From the NCBI GenBank assembly GCA_958477465.1, contig CAUEFX010000076.1, forward strand, positions 1-17,799: a DNA stretch of 17,799 nt, written 5' to 3'. The notes beneath the pieces are model-generated. The model had not been told where the DNA came from and searched no databases. It saw only the letters and a list, made by a program, of their open reading frames with translations. Positions 8,376 to 14,227 of this stretch are shown here, in pieces (the first letter of the stretch is position 1; each line of letters opens with the position of its first letter). The position numbers and the translations under genes are program-made. The stretch is from an uncultured Bacteroides sp. (lineage in GTDB: Bacteria > Bacteroidota > Bacteroidia > Bacteroidales > Bacteroidaceae).

Positions 8376-8394
8376 CGGCACTGCCGTACACCCT
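8363..8394 (-). terminator. Intrinsic terminator of the GH105-CE8 operon, overlapping the end of kdgF
   Basis: On the minus strand AGGGTGTACGGC and GCCGTTACACCCT form a 12-bp stem with one bulged base and an AGT loop, followed by TTTTT. It lies about 63 bases after the CE8 stop codon. On the plus strand no T-run follows, so it works only for the minus strand. The kdgF stop codon (8373-8375) is inside the stem. Confidence 0.8.
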
Positions 8395-8457
8395 CCTCTG
8401 CAAAGAATATCTTCCCTATTACAGGGGTCATCACGACTTTATAATAAGGAGACTCTC

Positions 8458-9417
8458 TTATCTCTTATATGGATACCAGTTACTGCTATCCGCAAAAATA
8501 TTTTCAACCGTGTAGCGCAGAGCCTCTTTTGAGGTCAACTGTTTAGCCCATTTCACCCTGCCGGCTGTAGCGGCGCCTTCACCTGTATTGCCGAATTCTG
8601 CATAACGGGCAGTTTTCTCATTCTCTTTATTACGCCAGTTATCCCAGCCTTCGGGCCGGATATGGTTGCCGAATTCACAATTAAGGAAAGCAGTGGCAGC
8701 ATACGGACGCCATGGACGTCCTAAATACACTTTAGTCACTCCGGGTGCAGCAGTCAGCTTGCAATTTTTGAACACATAGCCGAATTCCACATTTTCCGGA
8801 GTCGATGCGGCCGTAATGAATGAATTCCGTTTGCTGTGAACCGTGCAGCGCTCAAACAATGCCGTTGCCGGACCAAAGATAAAATCGGTTGTTCCTTCGA
8901 TATAACAATCTGTAAACAAGAGGCGTGTTCCTTCTCTACCCGTATATATCGTATCTTGATTTCCCAACAAACGGCAATGAATAAACATCAGCCTGTCTCC
9001 TTCGGTATGAAGAGCTACAGCCTGCCCAAGCGGTGCGGCATTGTTCTCGATGGTCAGGTCCTTAAATGTGATGTCATTTCCCTCCACTTTGACAGTATAA
9101 GTACGGAAAGTACCCATCTTATTGATATTGGCATGATCATCGTAGGTTATTACAGTCCCTTCTGCACTCTCACCTACCAGTTGCACGTTCTTGACCCAAG
9201 AGGGGATTATCAGTTTCTCTTTATACAGCCCATCCTTTATATATATGGTAACAGTGTAATCCATAAAAGCCCGGACGGCTTCTACCGCTTCCTGAATCGT
9301 ACGATATTCACCGGTTCCATCACGGGCAACTACAATTGTGTCTTGTTTTTGCTGCGCCTGTACAGTACCGGTGCAGACCAGCAATAACAACAGAGTTGTT
9401 TTCAATAACTTATTCAT
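8458..9417 (-). CDS. Secreted CE8 pectin methylesterase
   Basis: A 319-residue exported pectin methylesterase that hydrolyses the methyl ester of galacturonan. A signal peptide (cut near ...TVQA, residue 21) leads into a single CE8 beta-helix domain. Its motifs are GQAVA (Gln132), GNQDTIY (acid/base Asp155), GTTDFIFG (nucleophile Asp178) and GRPWRPY (Arg234/Trp236). The set is complete and the length is normal for a one-domain bacterial enzyme. It lacks the acetylesterase half seen in the paralogue at 6176-7906 and differs at many positions, so the two are not a recent duplication. It begins 6 bases after the GH105 stop codon. An AGAAGAG stretch at the end of that gene is the likely ribosome site. 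Coupled translation with GH105 and a shared terminator are expected. Confidence 0.94.
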   Translation of the reverse strand: MNKLLKTTLLLLLVCTGTVQAQQKQDTIVVARDGTGEYRTIQEAVEAVRAFMDYTVTIYIKDGLYKEKLIIPSWVKNVQLVGESAEGTVITYDDHANINKMGTFRTYTVKVEGNDITFKDLTIENNAAPLGQAVALHTEGDRLMFIHCRLLGNQDTIYTGREGTRLLFTDCYIEGTTDFIFGPATALFERCTVHSKRNSFITAASTPENVEFGYVFKNCKLTAAPGVTKVYLGRPWRPYAATAFLNCEFGNHIRPEGWDNWRNKENEKTARYAEFGNTGEGAATAGRVKWAKQLTSKEALRYTVENIFADSSNWYPYKR

Positions 9418-9423
9418 ATTTTT

Positions 9424-10623
9424 TTATCTCTTCTGCAACCGTTCGTACTCCAGACTCGCCATAATAAACGGACCTACCGCTTTCGGGTCGTTGCTGCGAA
9501 TGGTCTCATTAATATAGTAATCATAATCTCCCGAACGGTAATTCTTTCCGCCCAATCCGGCCACGGCACAGGCTTGGGTTATGGTCACCAATCCGTCTTT
9601 GTCTACCTCGATGAAATTATCCAGAATACCTTTATACCCTTTCAATGCCACATCCAGATAAGAAGAATCGATGTATCCCATACGTACCGCTTTAAACAAA
9701 GAATAGACAAACATGGTCGAACAAGAAGATTCCAGATAGTTCCCCTTATCACCGCTACGATCGAGTACCTGATACCAAAGCCCGGTCTTAGGATCCTGCA
9801 AGCGTTTTATCTGTTCGGCGATATTATTAAGAATAACGAGCATCGAATCCCTTCCCGCCTCATGTTTCGGAATAAAATCGAGTGCATCGACAAACGCCAT
9901 GGCATACCATCCCATAGCACGTCCCCAAGAATGTTTGGACTGGCCGGTAACAGGATCGGCCCAACGCTCCTTGCGGCTCACATCACAGGCATGACGATAC
10001 AGGCCGTTTTTCGGGTCGTATGTGTGGCGTGCCACAGTGATAAACTGATTCACCACATCCGCATAGTCTTTCACCCGGTTATTGCGGAAAGCATATTCCG
10101 CATAAAAAGGTGAAGCCATATAAATGCCATCCAGCCACATCTGATTCGGATAAATCTTCTTGTGCCAGAAACCGCCATCCTCGTTGCGCGGATGTGTATC
10201 AAGCTGGCTACGCAATAAATCAATGGCTTTTCTGTATTTTTCATCCTTGGATTCCTCATAAATACGGAACAGGAACTTACCGGAATTCAAACGGTCGATA
10301 TTATATTCGTGCAGTTTGTAAGTCACAATGCTGCCGTCATCATGAATCATTGTATCGGCATAAGCCAGGGCGTAATCATATATCTTCTTCCCACCATAGG
10401 TATCATATACATCGAGCATTGCTCCGAGTTCCAATCCGTGACAATAGTCCCATTTCAGTTTCGGTTGAAAATCCAGTTGCCACGATTCGGGACAACGGAT
10501 CATCTCCGACTCCGTCATACGTACGGACCATGGAAGTTTCTCACTCACTTTCTGGGCTGCCAACGAAGCGGAGCAAAGCAAAGCTCCCATCACAAAAGTT
10601 TTACAAATCAAGTTTTTCTTCAT
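9424..10623 (-). CDS. GH105 unsaturated glucuronyl/galacturonyl hydrolase
   Basis: A 399-residue enzyme with an (alpha/alpha)6-barrel signature. It cleaves the terminal 4,5-unsaturated uronic acid that pectin lyases leave on oligosaccharides by hydrating the double bond. The conserved block Q-M-W-L-D-G-I-Y-M places the catalytic acid at Asp165. HSWGRAMGW (His231, Arg235, 231-239) is the second family hallmark, and the C-terminal G-GGKNYRSGDYDYY is also typical. An N-terminal hydrophobic signal (1-23, ending SLAAQ) suggests export to the periplasm. ALLC is not a standard lipobox, so I do not call it a lipoprotein. It is first in a two-gene operon with the CE8 enzyme. Its product is the substrate of KdgF and probably a cargo of the transporter encoded divergently upstream. 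Rhamnogalacturonyl versus galacturonyl preference is not readable. Confidence 0.92.
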   Translation of the reverse strand: MKKNLICKTFVMGALLCSASLAAQKVSEKLPWSVRMTESEMIRCPESWQLDFQPKLKWDYCHGLELGAMLDVYDTYGGKKIYDYALAYADTMIHDDGSIVTYKLHEYNIDRLNSGKFLFRIYEESKDEKYRKAIDLLRSQLDTHPRNEDGGFWHKKIYPNQMWLDGIYMASPFYAEYAFRNNRVKDYADVVNQFITVARHTYDPKNGLYRHACDVSRKERWADPVTGQSKHSWGRAMGWYAMAFVDALDFIPKHEAGRDSMLVILNNIAEQIKRLQDPKTGLWYQVLDRSGDKGNYLESSCSTMFVYSLFKAVRMGYIDSSYLDVALKGYKGILDNFIEVDKDGLVTITQACAVAGLGGKNYRSGDYDYYINETIRSNDPKAVGPFIMASLEYERLQKR

Positions 10624-10666
10624 TCTCTTTTCTGTTATTGGTAATTAGATTTACTACTTAATGAGA

Positions 10667-10674
10667 CAAAGATA
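10667..10674 (-). promoter_or_regulatory. -7 promoter element for the GH105-CE8 operon
   Basis: On the minus strand TATCTTTG matches TAnnTTTG exactly, 44 bases before the GH105 start. A second exact match (TATGTTTG, 10742-10749) lies further upstream. Neither has a clear -33 TTG at the right distance, as expected for an activator-dependent promoter. Confidence 0.5.
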
Positions 10675-10700
10675 GCGACTCCTTTTATATAAGGTGTGGA

Positions 10701-10763
10701 GTTTTCGATTCAAAAGGTGTATTTATAAGTTTTCGTGCGCGCAAACATACAATTTCGTGTACG
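10701..10763. repeat. Short direct repeats TTTCG(TG) in the divergent GH105/exuT promoter region
   Basis: GTTTTCG occurs at 10701 and 10729. TTTCGTG occurs at 10731 and again at 10753, each followed two bases later by CG. The last two are 22 bp apart, two helical turns. They lie 55-95 bp upstream of the nearer GH105 -7 element. A tandem-site regulator such as an AraC-type protein could bind here. This is inference only. Confidence 0.3.
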
Positions 10764-10842
10764 ATAACGTAGTTTTCCGGCACTTTTGGACGATTTTGGT
10801 ATAAAACAGACAAAATTTACAGCAAAAGAGACAATAAATATG

Positions 10843-10872
10843 TTGGTTTGCGTCAAATAATGTGTATTTTTG
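10843..10872 (+). promoter_or_regulatory. Promoter of the exuT-like transporter gene
   Basis: A -33 TTG (10843-10845) and an exact -7 TATTTTTG (10865-10872) are 19 bases apart. The predicted transcription start near 10878 leaves about 30 bases of AT-rich leader before the ATG at 10910. Confidence 0.65.
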
Positions 10873-10909
10873 ACCCAGAATCAGAACTAATAATTTTAAA
10901 TCATTTATC

Positions 10910-12355
10910 ATGAGTACAATTCAAAATGCTATGGGTAAAATGACAAACTACAGATGGACCATCTGTGCTATGTTATTTTTCGCGACAACTGTAAACTACC
11001 TCGACCGTCAGGTGCTCTCGCTGACGTGGGATGAATTTATCAAACCGGAATTTCACTGGGACGAATCACATTACGGAACTATCACTTCCGTATTTTCCAT
11101 CGTATATGCAATCTGTATGTTATTTGCCGGACGTTTCATCGACTGGATGGGTACCAAGAAAGGTTTCCTTTGGGCTATCGGCGTATGGTCGGCAGGTGCT
11201 TGCCTCCACGCATTTTGCGGAGTAATAACCGAACACTTTGTAGGTCTTCACAATGCTGCTGAGCTGGCTTCCGCAACGGGTGTCACTGTTGTAACAATCG
11301 CCACCATCAGTATGTACTGCTTCCTTGCCGCCCGTTGCGTATTGGCACTCGGTGAAGCAGGTAACTTCCCGGCAGCCATTAAGGTTACTGCCGAGTACTT
11401 CCCCAAGAAAGACCGCGCTTATGCTACCTCTATCTTCAATGCCGGTGCATCCATCGGTGCATTGATTGCTCCGCTGACAATTCCTATCTTAGCTAAAGTA
11501 TGGGGTTGGGAAATGGCATTTATCGTTATCGGTGGTCTCGGCTTTATCTGGATGGGCTTCTGGGTGTTCATGTACACAGCTCCCTCAAAGAGCAAGCATG
11601 TGAACAAAGCCGAATTGGAATACATCGAACAGGACAAGCACGAAGAAGGCGCTGCTCCATACGTAGAAGAGAAAGATCAGAAAAAGATGAAATTCTGGCA
11701 GTGCTTCAGCTACAAACAGACTTGGGCTTTTGCTTTCGGTAAATTCATGACCGACGGTGTATGGTGGTTCTTCCTTTTCTGGACACCTTCTTATTTGTTC
11801 ACACAATTCGATATCAAAACATCCAGCCCGTTGGGTATGGGATTGATCTTTACATTGTATGCCATCACCATGTTGTCTATTTACGGAGGTAAACTTCCTA
11901 CAATCTTCATCAACAAAACCGGAATGAACCCCTATGCTGCCCGTATGAAAGCGATGTTGATCTTCGCATTCTTCCCGTTGCTGGTATTGTTGGCACAGCC
12001 ATTGGGTACTATCTCTCCTTGGTTCCCCGTAATCATGATCGGTATCGGTGGAGCAGCTCACCAGTCCTGGTCGGCTAATATCTTCTCTACCGTAAGTGAC
12101 ATGTTCCCTAAAACGGCTATTGCAAGTATCACGGGTATCGGCGGTATGGCCGGTGGCTTCGGCTCTATGATTCTTCAGAAAGTGGCAGGTAACCTGTTTG
12201 TTTATGCAGATGAAACCCAAATGACTTTCATGGGATTTGAAGGTAAGCCCGCCGGTTACTTCATCATCTTCTGTGTTTGTGCAGTGGCTTATCTCATCGG
12301 TTGGGTCGTAATGAAGGCATTGGTTCCGAAATACAAACCTATCGTACTGGATTAA
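10910..12355 (+). CDS. exuT: ExuT-like hexuronate MFS transporter
   Basis: A 481-residue major facilitator of the anion:cation symporter family, expected to carry galacturonate/glucuronate into the cytosol with protons. About 12 hydrophobic segments are visible in two halves around a charged loop (roughly residues 225-260, rich in K, E and D). Family traits include NYLDRQVLSL in the first helix, FAGRFIDWMGTKKG after helix 2, and ALGEAGNFPAAIKVTAEYFPKKDRA, the usual hexuronate-transporter loop. An extra stretch with a hydrophilic part (HFVGLHNAAELASATG, near residue 110) sits between helices 3 and 4. It has its own promoter, is divergent from GH105-CE8, and ends at a strong terminator. Cargo could include unsaturated or keto-deoxy uronates; this is inferred from the neighbours. 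ATGs at 10931 and 10940 are alternative starts. Confidence 0.88.
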   Translation: MSTIQNAMGKMTNYRWTICAMLFFATTVNYLDRQVLSLTWDEFIKPEFHWDESHYGTITSVFSIVYAICMLFAGRFIDWMGTKKGFLWAIGVWSAGACLHAFCGVITEHFVGLHNAAELASATGVTVVTIATISMYCFLAARCVLALGEAGNFPAAIKVTAEYFPKKDRAYATSIFNAGASIGALIAPLTIPILAKVWGWEMAFIVIGGLGFIWMGFWVFMYTAPSKSKHVNKAELEYIEQDKHEEGAAPYVEEKDQKKMKFWQCFSYKQTWAFAFGKFMTDGVWWFFLFWTPSYLFTQFDIKTSSPLGMGLIFTLYAITMLSIYGGKLPTIFINKTGMNPYAARMKAMLIFAFFPLLVLLAQPLGTISPWFPVIMIGIGGAAHQSWSANIFSTVSDMFPKTAIASITGIGGMAGGFGSMILQKVAGNLFVYADETQMTFMGFEGKPAGYFIIFCVCAVAYLIGWVVMKALVPKYKPIVLD

Positions 12356-12386
12356 TCTTTCCACACATAAATGTTTATAAATAGAG

Positions 12387-12421
12387 AAAGCTGTGTCGAC
12401 CGCCTGTCGATGCAGCTTTTT
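12387..12421 (+). terminator. Intrinsic terminator after exuT
   Basis: AAAGCTG-TG-TCGAC and GTCGA-TG-CAGCTTT pair into a stem of about 14 bp, including two G-T pairs, with a CGCCT loop. A T-run follows directly. It starts 32 bases after the transporter stop codon. Confidence 0.88.
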
Positions 12422-12490
12422 CGTATAATAGAAGTGTATGTCAGTCCACTTTTCCTGCTCTTTTGACTGCCGGATGCAAAGGCAAGAAAC

Positions 12491-12621
12491 ATGCTATATC
12501 TTTTTGGAAAAGATGCTAAGTCTTTTTTCAAAAGATGTTAAGTCTTTTTTTGGAAGATGCTAAGTCTTTTTTTGGAAGATGCTATATCTTTTTTTGAAAG
12601 ACTTAAGTCTTTTCCCGAAAC
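12491..12621. repeat. Array of six 22-bp palindromic tandem repeats
   Basis: Five 22-base units run head to tail at 12491, 12513, 12535, 12557 and 12579 with the pattern ATG(C/T)TA(A/T)(G/A)TC followed by five to seven T and then (G/C)(G/A)AA(A/G)G or similar. A degenerate sixth unit follows at 12601-12621. Each unit can form a short hairpin (AAGA...TCTT) with a T-rich tail. The unit 5/6 junction is a perfect 16-bp palindrome, AAAGACTTAAGTCTTT (12597-12612). It lies between convergent genes, after the exuT terminator. Function is unknown. Confidence 0.85.
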
Positions 12622-12643
12622 CTGACACAGAGGAAGAAATATC

Positions 12644-13066
12644 TCATTTTGAGTCTTCTTCCTCTTCCTGTGCCAACTCAAAAATATCTTTGATATCCCC
12701 TATCAGTTGCGAGCATTCTTCCCAAATACATTCGTCTCCAACGAGCGATAAACCGAGTAGCGAGTGATAGGCCTTTAATGCCAATAAACTTACATCCGAA
12801 CGTGGATTTGTTTCATATTCGGAAATGCCACCTCTGAGTAAAACAGACTGATACAGCTGCACCGCTCTGTCTTTCAAATTCTGTTCTTCACATTGATGAG
12901 CCAAACTGATGAGCTGTTCGAACCGTTTCTTCATATCGGGTTGTGCCAGGATATGCGACAAGGTTTCCTTGAACTTAGCCTCATCGAAGAACAAGATACC
13001 GCCATCGGCATTTACCGACAATATCTTCTCCCGGAAATATCCCATAGGATTTCCATTATCAGTCAT
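12644..13066 (-). CDS. Hypothetical 140-residue acidic protein, coupled to the SH3/membrane protein gene
   Basis: I do not recognise a family. From the ATG at 13066 the protein has no signal peptide or membrane helix, so it is probably cytosolic. It looks alpha-helical and repeat-like in the middle (AHQCEEQNLKDRAVQLYQSVL is reminiscent of a tetratricopeptide helix pair) and ends in an acidic tail, QEEEEDSK. An earlier in-frame ATG at 13141 would overlap the upstream gene by 83 bases. The ATG at 13066 overlaps the upstream stop codon by only 8 bases (ATG ACTGA), the usual mark of translational coupling. That implies the two products are made together and may interact. No terminator is obvious downstream except the repeat array at 12491-12621. 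Confidence 0.75.
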   Translation of the reverse strand: MTDNGNPMGYFREKILSVNADGGILFFDEAKFKETLSHILAQPDMKKRFEQLISLAHQCEEQNLKDRAVQLYQSVLLRGGISEYETNPRSDVSLLALKAYHSLLGLSLVGDECIWEECSQLIGDIKDIFELAQEEEEDSK

Positions 13067-14063
13067 AGGTCTTTTTCTCAAAATTACCGCATCCGTCTTT
13101 CTCGTATTCATTACCGTCATCACCTTTAAATGTGGTGCCATCGGTTCGTCTGGCCCTCACTATACGACCATATTCGTCGTTGATCAGAACCGTATCATCG
13201 TCATTGCCCGATGATTTCCTTTTCGAGCCGCTTGAGCCACCGCTCATGAAGAACAGCATCGGTATAATAATCAATACAAATACGGATGCTACCATTGTTA
13301 AGTATAGCATCTCAACTACGGCAGCTCTAAAACTGTCGAGTTGTTTTGTTCTCAGAATGAGTAAAATCACTTCATACACCAAAAGAGCTCCCAATGCAAT
13401 GTCCCAATTGGATGAATAGTAATAGGCAATTCCACAAATAGTGAAAGCAATGAGCGGCCTGAAACATTTTGCCCCTATGTCGGCAACATCCATTCCTGCC
13501 ATCTTGTCGAATATTCCCGGAACATCGACATGGAAAAAAGCAAATAACACCACCAATAGAAGACACAGAAAAAACCAAGGTCCCATAAAAGAAGACAAAC
13601 TGTTGAACACAACAGAAGAAAAAGAGTTGTTTTCCGCACGCTTGTCAGGACGAGTTACCTCTGTTTCTTCGGTTCTATCACAAACATCTTCCACGCCTGC
13701 ATTTTCTTCTTGGACTGTTTCTGTTATATTTTGCCTCACACTCTCGCCTCCATTTTTCTTAACCTCTTTGACGTCCGCACTTTTCACAGCCTCACTTGCC
13801 TTTTCGGCCTTTTGTTCCTTCAGTTTACAACAATACGTAGCGACATAAGCTGTTTGCCCTTCAAACTCGAAGCGGATCATATCACCATCAAAACCTATCT
13901 CTGTTATTTCATAACCCCGATGCACCATACCGAGTTTGTTAAGGTAATTGGGAGAATCCCACACGGTCAAGTCCTGATCGGACACTACCCATTTACGTTG
14001 AGCTAAAGCACTGACTACAACAAGCCACGACAAGAGAAAAAAAAGAATGAAACGTTTCGACAT
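13059..14063 (-). CDS. Hypothetical membrane protein with N-terminal SH3-like domain
   Basis: A 334-residue protein of unknown function. From the ATG at 14063: signal peptide (1-22, ...VSALAQ); a compact SH3-like domain (about 24-82, W-V-V...LTVWDSP...YVATYCCKL) like those of envelope proteins that bind peptidoglycan or partners; a charged, low-complexity linker (83-150); and four membrane helices (about 160-178, 201-216, 222-237 and 250-273). It closes with a serine/glycine-rich stretch and a hydrophilic tail with YGRIVRARRTDGTTF and DDGNEYEKDG, probably a small conserved C-terminal motif. The open frame extends to 14090, but 14063 gives the proper signal peptide. Topology puts the SH3 domain outside the inner membrane. 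It heads a two-gene unit with the 140-residue protein. A sensing or envelope role is a guess. Confidence 0.8.
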   Translation of the reverse strand: MSKRFILFFLLSWLVVVSALAQRKWVVSDQDLTVWDSPNYLNKLGMVHRGYEITEIGFDGDMIRFEFEGQTAYVATYCCKLKEQKAEKASEAVKSADVKEVKKNGGESVRQNITETVQEENAGVEDVCDRTEETEVTRPDKRAENNSFSSVVFNSLSSFMGPWFFLCLLLVVLFAFFHVDVPGIFDKMAGMDVADIGAKCFRPLIAFTICGIAYYYSSNWDIALGALLVYEVILLILRTKQLDSFRAAVVEMLYLTMVASVFVLIIIPMLFFMSGGSSGSKRKSSGNDDDTVLINDEYGRIVRARRTDGTTFKGDDGNEYEKDGCGNFEKKTYD

Positions 14064-14149
14064 AATATGATTTTTTAGAGTACCTACCATGTTACGCTGA
14101 ATGTGACAACTCCGCGTATTCTGATTCTGATAACCTGAATCTCATGTTG

Positions 14150-14157
14150 CAAATTTA
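14150..14157 (-). promoter_or_regulatory. -7 promoter element for the SH3/membrane protein operon
   Basis: On the minus strand TAAATTTG matches TAnnTTTG exactly. It would give a leader of about 80 bases before the ATG at 14063. No good -33 element is seen at the standard spacing. Confidence 0.4.
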
Positions 14158-14214
14158 AATATAAATCACGATTTATATACTTGCATAATTAAGAAAAAAG
14201 AGATTGTTTTGCAT

Positions 14215-14222
14215 TATCTTTG
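14215..14222 (+). promoter_or_regulatory. -7 promoter element touching the helicase start codon
   Basis: TATCTTTG matches the -7 consensus exactly and ends 5 bases before the ATG at 14228. Transcription would therefore begin at or beside the start codon, giving a leaderless or nearly leaderless message. No -33 TTG is seen at 18-20 bases upstream. Confidence 0.5.
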
Positions 14223-14227
14223 CACAC

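Noticed and set aside
11585..12364. A 259-codon minus-strand open frame.
   Set aside because: It is the reverse of the transporter gene; its protein is rich in H, C and R with no domain, typical of antisense shadow frames.
12491..12621. The 22-bp array as a CRISPR array.
   Set aside because: Units are contiguous with no unique spacers, and no cas genes are nearby; the Cas4-like nuclease domain here belongs to a helicase fusion.
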